From: Erysipelothrix anatis
GTDB taxonomy: Bacteria; Bacillota_I; Bacilli_A; Erysipelotrichales; Erysipelotrichaceae
DNA length: 64,000 nucleotides
Assembly (NCBI RefSeq): GCF_009828745.1
Contig: NZ_WTSX01000005.1
Location: forward strand, 62,001 to 126,000
Direction: 5' to 3'
The notes below the pieces were generated by a model, which saw only the letters and a list, made by a program, of their open reading frames with translations, ran no database searches and had not been told where the DNA came from. Made by a program: the position numbers and the translations under genes. This document shows, piece after piece, positions 19,445-27,683 of this stretch. Within the stretch, counting starts at the first letter, position 1, and each line of letters begins with the position of its first letter.

Positions 19445-19491
19445 ATATTATGTCTAAAATCAAGTCAAACAAACGCACTCTAGAGTGCGTT
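19445..19491 (-). promoter_or_regulatory. Promoter and perfect palindromic operator candidate of bmpA
   Basis: The 20-bp sequence at 19472-19491 is a perfect palindrome (half site AACGCACTCT). On the minus strand it ends inside the -35 position (TTTGTT, 19468-19473) that is 17 bp from a good -10 (TATAAT-like TAATAT, 19445-19450). It has no T-run, so it is unlikely to be a terminator. A dimeric repressor bound here would block RNA polymerase. Regulator unknown. Confidence 0.55.
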
Positions 19492-19731
19492 GAAATCGCT
19501 ATCATTGATTGTTGTGGTAATTTGATTTAGAACATTGTATAATGAAATGTTACTAGGGTATTTTTTATTTTTCATCATGTGATATTTATATGAAGTTCAG
19601 CAATCATAAATATGTACTATTTAAAGGTTTTTTCCTACAATTCTTAAATTTCACTTTCTACCCTTCATACATATTATTTCTATGTTTATTAGGTATGTGT
19701 GGCAACGAAAAAAATTTCACATATTATTCAA
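19492..19731. other. AT-rich gap between bmpA promoter and thrS terminator
   Basis: I see no convincing gene here. An open frame of 63 codons on the plus strand (19590-19781) has no ribosome site and runs through the thrS terminator. A TATAAT-like element at 19538-19543 (plus strand) could be a promoter but has no target. Confidence 0.4.
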
Positions 19732-19766
19732 ATAAAAAGAATCCCTGCCTAAGCAGGGATTCTTTT
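19732..19766 (-). terminator. Intrinsic terminator of thrS
   Basis: A 13-bp perfect stem (AAAGAATCCCTGC with GCAGGGATTCTTT, 4-nt loop) followed by T residues on the minus strand; it begins at the thrS stop codon. Confidence 0.93.
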
Positions 19767-21522
19767 ACGCTTCCTTGTTAATTGTATGAATGTATTTTGA
19801 TTTTACTTCTTCGTTAACAAGAGCAACAAAGTCTTCAAGACTGAATGGATTCTGAGCACGTTCACCAAAACGTCGAACGTTGACAGAGCGTTCCTCGATT
19901 TCTTTATCACCAATAATTACTTGCATTGGAATTTTATGCATTTGAGCTTCACGCAAGCGATAGCCCAGTTTTTCGTTACGTCCATCAACCGAAACACGAA
20001 TGCCTTGTGCTTCTAAGATTTCTTTGACTTCATTTGCATATTCCATGTGGAATTCTGTATTCACAGGAATAATTTCAACTTGTTTTGGTGCTAACCATAA
20101 TGGAAATGCTCCAGCAAAGTGTTCAATAAGAATTCCAATAAAACGCTCGATTGAACCAAATATAGCACGGTGAAGCATGATTGGTCGTTGTTTTGAACCA
20201 TCCTCCGCAACATATGTTAGATCAAAGCGTTCTGGTAGATTTGTATCCAACTGAACGGTTCCACATTGCCAAATACGGTTTAACGAGTCACGGACTTTAA
20301 AGTCAAGTTTAGGTCCGTAGAATGCCCCATCGCCAGGATTGATTTTGAATTCTTTACCAGCCGCAATACATGCTTCCTCAAGAATCTTCTCAGAACGATC
20401 CCAATCCTCGATTGATCCAATATATTTATCTTCTGGACGTGTCGAGAGTTCAATGGAATATGTTAATCCAAAGACAGAATAGATTTCTTCAATAAAGTCT
20501 AAGATTTCAATAATTTCGTCTTGTAACTGTGCAGGCGTCATAAACAAGTGAGCATCATCTTGCGTAAACATACGAACGCGGAATAAACCATTAAGGGCTC
20601 CACTCGCCTCATGACGGTGTACAGTACCCATTTCCGCAAGGCGAATTGGAAGATCACGGTATGAATGTAAGTCATTTTTATAAACTAACATACCGCCTGG
20701 ACAGTTCATTGGCTTGATTGCGAAATCACGATCATCAATTGACGAAGTGTACATGTTTTCACGGTAATTTTGCCAGTGTCCAGAAACTTCCCATAGGTCC
20801 TTATTTAACATCGTAGGTGTTTGTGTAAAGACATAACCACGACGTGTATGAGCTTGTTGGTAATAAGCATCAAGGGCTTGTCGTAACTTCATTCCATTTG
20901 GCAACCAGAATGGGAATCCAGGACCATACTCACTCATCATGAATAGTCCAAGTTCTTTCCCAAGTTTTTTATGATCTCTAAGTTTTGCTTCTTCAAGCCA
21001 GTTTAGGTAATTGTCGAGATCTTCTTGTGTTTCAAATGTAATTCCATAAACACGTTGCAACATTTTATTATTTGCATCGCCTTTCCAGTATGCTCCGGAT
21101 ACCTTGAGAAGTTTAAAATATTTCATTTTTTTCGTTGTCTCAACATGAGGTCCGCGACAAAGATCGATAAATTCTGCTTGACGGTATGCTGAAATTGTTT
21201 CGTTTTCATCTAAATTTGAAATGATATCAAGTTTATAGGAATCATCTTTGAATTCTTCCATTGCTTCTGCTTTTGAAAGTTCAATACGTGTTATTCGTTT
21301 GTCTTCTTTGGCAATTTTACGCATCATCGCCTCAATTTTTGGCAAATCGTCTTCTGTTAATTTGACGTCACCCAAATCCATGTCGTAGTAAAAACCATCT
21401 TCAATTACTGGACCTACCCAAAATTTTGCTTCTGGATAAAGGCGTTTCACGGCATGCGCAAGTAAGTGTGCGGATGAGTGATTCAGAACATTTAATTCTG
21501 GATTTTCTTTAATATTAATCAT
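19765..21522 (-). CDS. thrS: Threonyl-tRNA synthetase lacking the TGS domain
   Basis: This 585-residue enzyme charges tRNA-Thr. The editing domain is at the N terminus (NHSSAHLLAHAVKRLYP near residue 14; CRGPHVETT near residue 133), followed by the class II core with motif 2 (GTVHRHEASGALNGLFRVR), the zinc-site cysteine in PMNCPGGM, and the anticodon domain at the C terminus. Usual ThrRS has about 640 residues; the first 60 or so, forming the TGS domain, are missing. The start is fixed by AAGGAAAG upstream and by the T-box terminator ending about 25 bp before it. Threonine starvation should induce it through the leader. Confidence 0.95.
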   Translation of the reverse strand: MINIKENPELNVLNHSSAHLLAHAVKRLYPEAKFWVGPVIEDGFYYDMDLGDVKLTEDDLPKIEAMMRKIAKEDKRITRIELSKAEAMEEFKDDSYKLDIISNLDENETISAYRQAEFIDLCRGPHVETTKKMKYFKLLKVSGAYWKGDANNKMLQRVYGITFETQEDLDNYLNWLEEAKLRDHKKLGKELGLFMMSEYGPGFPFWLPNGMKLRQALDAYYQQAHTRRGYVFTQTPTMLNKDLWEVSGHWQNYRENMYTSSIDDRDFAIKPMNCPGGMLVYKNDLHSYRDLPIRLAEMGTVHRHEASGALNGLFRVRMFTQDDAHLFMTPAQLQDEIIEILDFIEEIYSVFGLTYSIELSTRPEDKYIGSIEDWDRSEKILEEACIAAGKEFKINPGDGAFYGPKLDFKVRDSLNRIWQCGTVQLDTNLPERFDLTYVAEDGSKQRPIMLHRAIFGSIERFIGILIEHFAGAFPLWLAPKQVEIIPVNTEFHMEYANEVKEILEAQGIRVSVDGRNEKLGYRLREAQMHKIPMQVIIGDKEIEERSVNVRRFGERAQNPFSLEDFVALVNEEVKSKYIHTINKEA

Positions 21523-21545
21523 TCTTCTTTCCTTCTCTTTCTAAT

Positions 21546-21765
21546 AAAAAAGTACCACGATAACAAACCCTAAAAGGACGTGTTAACGCGGTACCACCTT
21601 CATTCACTGTAATAGTGCACTTTATCTGTTAACGCCAGCAACGGAATTTTTTCGAAAATTCACTCAAAGGTTGTAAATGTAAATGTCTACGAGAAGTTTT
21701 CAGCGACCACTTCACTCTCTAGTTCAACGTTTTTACATTCATGTCCTTATCATCGATTTATAGTA
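21546..21765 (-). promoter_or_regulatory. Threonine T-box riboswitch of thrS
   Basis: On the minus strand this leader contains AAGGTGGTACCGCG (21587-21600), the T-box sequence that binds the tRNA acceptor end, followed by a terminator hairpin built from GGTACCGCG and CGTGGTAC and a T6 run. Stem I carries GAGAGTGAAG and a specifier position reading ACA-ACC (21669-21674), both threonine codons; alignment with the methionine leader at 38964 favours ACA. Uncharged tRNA-Thr would stabilise the antiterminator. Confidence 0.9.
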
Positions 21766-21767
21766 TT

Positions 21768-21795
21768 ATTATACTCGACTCTTTTTAAATTACAA
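21768..21795 (-). promoter_or_regulatory. Promoter of the thrS leader
   Basis: TTGTAA (21790-21795) and TATAAT (21768-21773) on the minus strand are 16 bp apart, just upstream of the T-box leader and directly after the neighbouring aminopeptidase gene. Confidence 0.7.
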
Positions 21796-21804
21796 GCCTA
21801 AAGA

Positions 21805-23031
21805 CTACAGAACAATATTTCCCTCTTTAATGATTGTAACGGTATTTCCATCAAATGTTGTACCTTCTGCATGCATATCCTCACTCCCAAACATAAAGTC
21901 CACGTGAATGAGGGATTGATTAATACCTCGTTCTAAAAGTTCATCATGATTCATGCTTCCACCATTCTCTATTAGAGGATATCCTTTTCCAAGAGCAATA
22001 TGGCACGATGCATTTTCATCAAACAGAGTATTGTAGAACAATGTTTTTAGATTTGAAATTGGTGAATCAAACGACACCAATGCAATTTCACCAATACGTC
22101 GACTATTTTCATCTGTATTGAGAAGACCTTCGAGTGCCTCTTTTCCTTGTTCGGCATCAAAATCAACGACGACACCATCTTCAAATTTTAACCAGAATTT
22201 GTCGATGAGTCGACCATTATTGTTTAGCGGCAACGTATTGTAGACGATTCCATTTACATTCATACGATCTGGAGTCGTAAATGACTCTTCAGTTGGAATA
22301 TTAGCGTTAAATGGAATTCCTTTTTGTGATGGACTATTACCACCCGACCAGATGTGTCCTTTAACAAGACCAATTGTAATGTCTGTTCCCAAACCATTTT
22401 TAAAATGAACTGACTCGAAATTGTATGCGTTTAGAGCACTATTTTGCTTATGAAGTTGGGCATTATGTTTCTCCCACTCTTGTTTTGGATCATTATCTTC
22501 GGTTACGCGAGTAGCATATAGAATGTACTCATAAAGCTTATCATAAGCTTTTTGCGCTTCTAATTCAGGAAACACTGCCTTAGCCCAGTTATATGTAGGG
22601 TAAGCTGCAACCAGCCATTGTCCTTGATTACTCATGGAGTAGTTTGCAAATGCTTGTAATGCTTTTCCTCTAACTTGAGATACGGCCATAACTTTCGAAG
22701 CATCGACATCATTCATGAGTCCAGGATTCGGACTACGTAATGCTAGTTTAACTAGGTCTTCTTTAAGGTACTCGTCGTGTTCAAGAATTAATGATTCTGG
22801 GATATGTGTTAGTGTTTCTTCACTTTGATAAAGATAGTGAAGTCTTGAAATTTGCTCACTTGTAAACTTGACGATAACTTGTTTTGCTTTTAATTTGTAT
22901 GCTTCTTCGGTTAGAAGAGCAACAAATTCATGGTGTTCTGGTCCTGCATTAATAATCAACGTCTGATTCGGTTGTACATTAAGAGCCGTTTCAACCAACA
23001 AATTTGCATATTTTCTATCGATATTTTTCAT
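21805..23031 (-). CDS. M29 family aminopeptidase (copy 2)
   Basis: A 408-residue metallo-aminopeptidase of the AmpS/PepS/thermophilic family M29. Conserved features are MPDRMNVNG-like TPDRMNVNGIVY, the metal ligands expected in PTEESFTTPDR, FYNTLFDENASCHIALGKGYP and LIHVDFMFGSEDMHAEG. These cytosolic exopeptidases trim N-terminal residues from small peptides. It is clearly a tandem paralogue of the next gene, sharing length and nearly all motifs. A hairpin (23054-23073) lies between them, so expression may be lowered relative to copy 1. Confidence 0.9.
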   Translation of the reverse strand: MKNIDRKYANLLVETALNVQPNQTLIINAGPEHHEFVALLTEEAYKLKAKQVIVKFTSEQISRLHYLYQSEETLTHIPESLILEHDEYLKEDLVKLALRSPNPGLMNDVDASKVMAVSQVRGKALQAFANYSMSNQGQWLVAAYPTYNWAKAVFPELEAQKAYDKLYEYILYATRVTEDNDPKQEWEKHNAQLHKQNSALNAYNFESVHFKNGLGTDITIGLVKGHIWSGGNSPSQKGIPFNANIPTEESFTTPDRMNVNGIVYNTLPLNNNGRLIDKFWLKFEDGVVVDFDAEQGKEALEGLLNTDENSRRIGEIALVSFDSPISNLKTLFYNTLFDENASCHIALGKGYPLIENGGSMNHDELLERGINQSLIHVDFMFGSEDMHAEGTTFDGNTVTIIKEGNIVL

Positions 23032-23053
23032 AAGTACCTCTTTCTTTAACTAA

Positions 23054-23073
23054 AAGCGTGGTTTCCCACGCTT
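23054..23073 (-). terminator. Hairpin between tandem aminopeptidase genes
   Basis: An 8-bp stem (AAGCGTGG with CCACGCTT, 4-nt loop) followed by TTTTAGTT on the minus strand. The short T-run suggests a partial terminator. Confidence 0.55.
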
Positions 23074-24298
23074 AGATTACAAAGTTTCCAGCTTCAAATA
23101 CAACAACTTCAGTGTCATCTTGCGTTACTCCAATAACACTCATATCTTCACTTCCAAACATGAAATCTTCATGGTTAATTGAATCGTTTGAGTTATGAGC
23201 GAGTAATTCCTCTTGTGACATTGATGTACCGTTTTTGATGTTCATAGGATAAGCACGTCCAAGAGCCATGTGGCATGAAGCGTTCTCATCAAATAATGTA
23301 TTGTAGAACAAAATATTTAGGTCGGAAATTGGTGATTTGTGCGAGATAAGGGCAATTTCACCGATGTGACGGCTTCCTTCATCAGTATCAAGAAGTTGAC
23401 GTAATGTCTCTTTTTCTTGTTTTGCATCAAAATCAACAACTTTACCATCGACAAAGTCTAACCAGAACTCATCGATGAGTTTTCCGCTATAGTTCAATGG
23501 TTTTGTACTGTAAACACGTCCATTTACATTAAGACGATCTGGCATCGTAAATGATTCTTCAGTTGGCATATTCGGATTGAACTTATGTCCACCTTCAGAT
23601 GTTTCTTCTCCACCTGCCCACACATGATCTTTTACAAGACCAACTGTGATGTCGGTTCCTTTACTATTTTTGAAGTGTAAAGATTTGAAGTTATAGTCAT
23701 TAAGAACCGTATTTTGATGTGCTAAGACAGCGTTGTGTTCAGCCCATGCAACAACTGGATCTTTGTCTTCAGTGACGCGAGACGCATAAAGAATTGCTTC
23801 AAGTAATTTTTCATAAGCCTCTTCCACTGGTAACTCTGGGAATACTACATGTGCCCATTCATTTGTTGGTAAAGAAATTAATGACCATTGTCCACGATTT
23901 GCCATCGTATACTCACGCATTGCTTTTAAAGCTTCACCTTGAGCTTTTGCTGCAGCAGCGAGTTTATCGCCATCTACATCCGCAAATAAGCCTGGAGATG
24001 GAGCATAAACTGACAAGCGACATAAGTCTTGTGTTAAGTAATCATCATTCTCGTCAACAATCCATTGAGGCACACGTGTATATGTTTCTAAATCTTGATG
24101 TAATGCGTGTTCTTTTCCAATAATGTCGTCGCTGAACTTAACGACAACTTTTTTAGCACCAACTGCATAAGCTTCTTTTACGAGAAGTCTTGCAAACTCA
24201 TAGTGCTCTGCTTTTACGTTAATAAGTAGTGTTTGTCCTGGTTGAACATTAACACCGACTCTAACGGCTAATTGTGCATATTTTTCAATTAATGTCAT
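23072..24298 (-). CDS. M29 family aminopeptidase (copy 1)
   Basis: A 408-residue M29 aminopeptidase, similar throughout to its downstream neighbour: MPTEESFTMPDRLNVNG, LFYNTLFDENASCHMALG and INHEDFMFGSEDMSVIG hold the conserved metal-binding positions. The ATG at 24298 overlaps the stop of the ROK kinase gene by four bases (ATGA) and has GGAGAAA upstream; the in-frame ATG at 24322 lies inside the kinase gene. Being co-transcribed with glycolytic genes suggests a housekeeping role in peptide use. Confidence 0.9.
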   Translation of the reverse strand: MTLIEKYAQLAVRVGVNVQPGQTLLINVKAEHYEFARLLVKEAYAVGAKKVVVKFSDDIIGKEHALHQDLETYTRVPQWIVDENDDYLTQDLCRLSVYAPSPGLFADVDGDKLAAAAKAQGEALKAMREYTMANRGQWSLISLPTNEWAHVVFPELPVEEAYEKLLEAILYASRVTEDKDPVVAWAEHNAVLAHQNTVLNDYNFKSLHFKNSKGTDITVGLVKDHVWAGGEETSEGGHKFNPNMPTEESFTMPDRLNVNGRVYSTKPLNYSGKLIDEFWLDFVDGKVVDFDAKQEKETLRQLLDTDEGSRHIGEIALISHKSPISDLNILFYNTLFDENASCHMALGRAYPMNIKNGTSMSQEELLAHNSNDSINHEDFMFGSEDMSVIGVTQDDTEVVVFEAGNFVI

Positions 24299-25209
24299 AC
24301 ATTTTTCTCCTGTGAGTAGCATAACATCGCCGCTCCAATAACTCCTGGTTCTTCTAATGACGCAAGCACAAATTCACGATCACGCATTGTAGGATGAACC
24401 AATGATTTGTACGCTTCAATCATCTTGTCCCAATATAAATGGCGAGAGAATGTGACTCCTCCACCTAGGACAAAGATATGAGGATCTGTAACATGTGAAA
24501 TGATTGATAAAAGCATTCCTACGTCGTAAGACATTTCTTCAACAAGTTGAACTGCCTTAGGATCATTTGATTCGTACAATTTAAATATTTGAGAAGCAGA
24601 TGTTATTTCTGGGTCAATTGATTCTTGAGCTTTGCGAACCATTGCTGATCCACTCGCTTCATTTTCAACCGCACCAGCATTCAATGTGTTTACGTCATCG
24701 CGTTGTTTGCGATGTCTGTCAATTACAATATTTCCAATTTCACCAGCATATCCGTGAATTCCGGATACAAGTCTTCCGTCAACTACGAGCGCACCACCAA
24801 TTCCTGTTGAATGCGTAACATAGTAAACTATTTTCTTGCCTTTTCCTGAACCAACTAAAGCTTCAGCTAAACCAGCAACATTTGCATCATTATCCATGTA
24901 AATGGGTAAATCAAAATGTTTTTTTAAGTAATCAACTACTGGAAAACCAGTAAATCCAGCAAGATTTGTCGATAGAGTTACCGACCCTTTTTCTGTATCT
25001 ACTGGTCCAGGAATTCCGATTCCAATTCCAGCACATTGATCACAGTTTTCTAAACTGTTGATCATGTCAACGATATTGTTTAGAACAGTTTCTGGTCCTT
25101 GAGATGCTAAAGACGGACGCTTGATTTCTTCAACAATGTCACCAAGTTCGGTAACAATTGCAACACGAACATTCGTACCACCTAAATCAACACCAATATA
25201 CTGTTTCAT
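24295..25209 (-). CDS. ROK family sugar kinase (glucokinase-like) without zinc motif
   Basis: A 304-residue ROK protein with the ATP phosphate loop VDLGGTNVRVAIV at the N terminus, the sugar-binding IGIPGPVD and MDNDANVAG segments and GEIGN near residue 154. It has no DNA-binding N terminus, so it is a kinase, not a NagC/XylR repressor. The usual ROK zinc ligands, GEIGH and CxCGxxGCxE, read GEIGN and VNTLNAGAVE here: all four are replaced. Adjacent pyruvate kinase and phosphofructokinase make glucokinase the most likely job. Confidence 0.85.
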   Translation of the reverse strand: MKQYIGVDLGGTNVRVAIVTELGDIVEEIKRPSLASQGPETVLNNIVDMINSLENCDQCAGIGIGIPGPVDTEKGSVTLSTNLAGFTGFPVVDYLKKHFDLPIYMDNDANVAGLAEALVGSGKGKKIVYYVTHSTGIGGALVVDGRLVSGIHGYAGEIGNIVIDRHRKQRDDVNTLNAGAVENEASGSAMVRKAQESIDPEITSASQIFKLYESNDPKAVQLVEEMSYDVGMLLSIISHVTDPHIFVLGGGVTFSRHLYWDKMIEAYKSLVHPTMRDREFVLASLEEPGVIGAAMLCYSQEKNV

Positions 25210-25220
25210 AATTTTACCTA

Positions 25221-26648
25221 CTATTTAACTTCAATAATTTTCATTAAGTTAGTGTTACCTGTTCCTGTTGGATATCCAGCAGCAATGATAACTTTTTTAC
25301 CAGGTTCAATACCAAATGTTTTCGCAAAAGTTGATGCAATTTCATCATCATTTGTCATATCATTACGGACGTCTGAGTAAACTGGAATGACACCCCATGA
25401 TGATTGAAGGCTACGTTGAACTGCTTTATCAAATGTAACTGCAATAACAGGAACATTTGGACGGTATTTTGAAATACGACGTGCTGTTGAACCTGATTGT
25501 GTAAAGGCAACAATTGCTTCTACATCATTCATGTTCAATGCTGTTTCAGCAACTGACATACCAATTGAATCTTGCATTGTACGTTTTGAAGTACTGATTG
25601 CGTGTGATAAGCGTTCACGGTAAGGAATAATTTCTTCCATTGCTAATGCGATTTCACGCATAACACGAACTGCTTCGATTGGATATGCTCCAACAGCTGA
25701 TTCTCCTGAAAGCATGATTGCATCAGTTCCATCAAGAACTGCATTTGCAACATCACTTGCTTCGGCACGTGTAGGACGTGGGTTTTGTTGCATTGATTCT
25801 AACATATGAGTTGCAGTAACAACTGGTTTACCCATACGGTTAGCTAATGCGATCATACGTTTTTGGTAAATTGGAACTAAGTGTGTACTTACTTCAACAC
25901 CTAAGTCTCCACGGGCAACCATGACACCATCAGCAAGTTCTAAAATGCTTTCTAAGTTATCGAAACCTTCTTGGTTTTCAATTTTTACGATGATTTGAAC
26001 ATCTGGACGTCCTGCTGCTTCTAAAACATCACGAATGTCTTGAACATCTTGAACACGACGAACAAATGATGCAGCAACAAAGTCAATTCCGTTGTTAGCA
26101 CCAAAAGTAATATCATTACGGTCTTTTTCTGACATAAATGGCATACTTAGTACTACGTTAGGAATATTCACACCTTTACGTGTTTTGATGAATCCTGGGT
26201 TTTCAACACGGCAAATTAGGTCTTTGTCATCTTTATCGATAACTGTTAACTTCATTTTTCCATCGTCGATGAGTAGGTAATTTCCGACTTGAACGTCAGC
26301 ATGTACTTCAGGTACTAAAAGTGTGAAACGTTCTTTAGTTCCCATGAAATCTGCATCAAATCCAACGCGAACGACATCACCTGTCTCAAAAGCGATTGCG
26401 CCATCAGTCATGTCACCACAACGGATTTCAGGTCCTTTTGTATCAAGTAAGATTGCCAAGTTGATACCAATTCGGTCGCTAACTTCACGAACAACGTTCA
26501 TGCGTCGTAAGTGGTTTTCTTGGACGTCATGTGAGAAGTTGAAACGAACAATATTCATTCCCTCTTTTGCCAATGCCTCAAGCATTTCTGGTGACTCTGA
26601 AGCTGGTCCAATCGTACAAATAACTTTTGTTTTTTTCATTTCTTGCAT
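25221..26648 (-). CDS. pyk: Pyruvate kinase
   Basis: A 475-residue enzyme that transfers phosphate from phosphoenolpyruvate to ADP in the last step of glycolysis. The N-terminal KKTKVICTIGPAS, the active-site IIVKIENQEGFDNL with its catalytic lysine, and MVARGDLGVEV are all present. It lacks the extra C-terminal PEP-utiliser domain found in Bacillus, so the length matches the short bacterial type. Of the possible starts I prefer ATG 26648, about 10 bp after GAGAG; ATG 26639 is an alternative. It lies 19 bp after pfkA. Confidence 0.95.
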   Translation of the reverse strand: MQEMKKTKVICTIGPASESPEMLEALAKEGMNIVRFNFSHDVQENHLRRMNVVREVSDRIGINLAILLDTKGPEIRCGDMTDGAIAFETGDVVRVGFDADFMGTKERFTLLVPEVHADVQVGNYLLIDDGKMKLTVIDKDDKDLICRVENPGFIKTRKGVNIPNVVLSMPFMSEKDRNDITFGANNGIDFVAASFVRRVQDVQDIRDVLEAAGRPDVQIIVKIENQEGFDNLESILELADGVMVARGDLGVEVSTHLVPIYQKRMIALANRMGKPVVTATHMLESMQQNPRPTRAEASDVANAVLDGTDAIMLSGESAVGAYPIEAVRVMREIALAMEEIIPYRERLSHAISTSKRTMQDSIGMSVAETALNMNDVEAIVAFTQSGSTARRISKYRPNVPVIAVTFDKAVQRSLQSSWGVIPVYSDVRNDMTNDDEIASTFAKTFGIEPGKKVIIAAGYPTGTGNTNLMKIIEVK

Positions 26649-26667
26649 TAAATAATGTCTCTCTTTC

Positions 26668-27627
26668 TTATACCAATCGATCGTGTAACTCAAATAAAGG
26701 TTTTCTGGATTTCTTAGGTGTACGTAGCGCTTCAGTAATATCGATTGTCATTACTTTTTCGCTTACGATTCCAACACAACGGCCACCTTCGCCCGACATT
26801 AATGCCTGCACTGCTTTATCCCCAAACTGTGTCGCAAGAATACGGTCACGCGCAGTAGGTGAACCACCACGTTGAATATGACCTAAAATTGTTGCACGTC
26901 CGGAGAATCCAGTATGTTGTGATATTTTTTGCGCTAATAAGTGTACATCAGTAATTTTCTCACTGATGATAAGGATCGCATGACGCTTTCCTTTCACTTG
27001 TTCAAAGTAATTGAGTCGCTCAAGAACTTCAGCTTCATCATAGCCGGTTTCTTTTGTAACGATAACTTCTGCACCAGTGGTAATTCCTGCGTAAATTGCA
27101 AGGTCACCACAACGGTTCCCCATTACCTCAACTACTGAACAGCGGTGATGTGAACTTGATGTATCACGTAATTTATCAACGTTTTCGATAACAGTGTTTA
27201 GTGCTGTATCAAAACCAATTGTGTAATCTGTTGAATCGATATCATTATCGATTGTCCCAGGAATACCAATACAGTTTATTCCCATTTCCGTTAGAGCAAG
27301 TGCCCCGCGATAACTTCCGTCACCACCAATGACTACTAGTCCTTCAATACCATGTTTTGCGAGATTTGCGACTGCCTTTTCACGAACCTCAACGAGCTTG
27401 AATTCTTCTAATCGGGCGCTACCTAAGATCGTTCCACCTTGAATGATAATATCACTCACGTCGCCACGATCTAATTTACGAATGTTGTCATTGACTAATC
27501 CTTCATAGCCATTAAATACACCATAAACTTCAAGGCCTGCACTTATTCCAGAACGCACAACTGCTCGAATTGCAGCGTTCATTCCTGGCGCATCACCACC
27601 AGATGTCAAAATGCCAATTTTTTTCAT
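26668..27627 (-). CDS. pfkA: 6-phosphofructokinase
   Basis: A 319-residue ATP-dependent enzyme producing fructose 1,6-bisphosphate, the committed step of glycolysis. ILTSGGDAPGMNAAIRAVVR, GGDGSYRGA, GIPGTIDNDIDSTDYTIGFDTA with the catalytic Asp, and GHIQRGGSPTARDR are classic. Length equals that of the Bacillus enzyme. It heads a run pfkA-pyk-ROK kinase-aminopeptidases with very short gaps. An extended -10 element lies 18-25 bp before the start. Confidence 0.97.
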   Translation of the reverse strand: MKKIGILTSGGDAPGMNAAIRAVVRSGISAGLEVYGVFNGYEGLVNDNIRKLDRGDVSDIIIQGGTILGSARLEEFKLVEVREKAVANLAKHGIEGLVVIGGDGSYRGALALTEMGINCIGIPGTIDNDIDSTDYTIGFDTALNTVIENVDKLRDTSSSHHRCSVVEVMGNRCGDLAIYAGITTGAEVIVTKETGYDEAEVLERLNYFEQVKGKRHAILIISEKITDVHLLAQKISQHTGFSGRATILGHIQRGGSPTARDRILATQFGDKAVQALMSGEGGRCVGIVSEKVMTIDITEALRTPKKSRKPLFELHDRLV

Positions 27628-27644
27628 AATCCACCTCTTGAGTA

Positions 27645-27680
27645 ATCATACCACTTTTCGCCAATTATTTCGCCTTTAAA
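27645..27680 (-). promoter_or_regulatory. Candidate pfkA promoter
   Basis: On the minus strand an extended -10 (TGG then TATGAT, 27645-27650) lies in the 56-bp gap before pfkA. Two direct copies of GGCGAAA precede it (27655-27677) and might be a regulator site. No good -35 is visible. Confidence 0.45.
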
Positions 27681-27683
27681 TAT

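Noticed and set aside
19590-19781. Open frame of 63 codons on the plus strand
   Set aside because: No ribosome site, unusual composition, and it runs through the thrS terminator.
24295-25209. ROK protein as a transcriptional repressor
   Set aside because: It lacks the N-terminal helix-turn-helix region; the ATP loop is at the very start.
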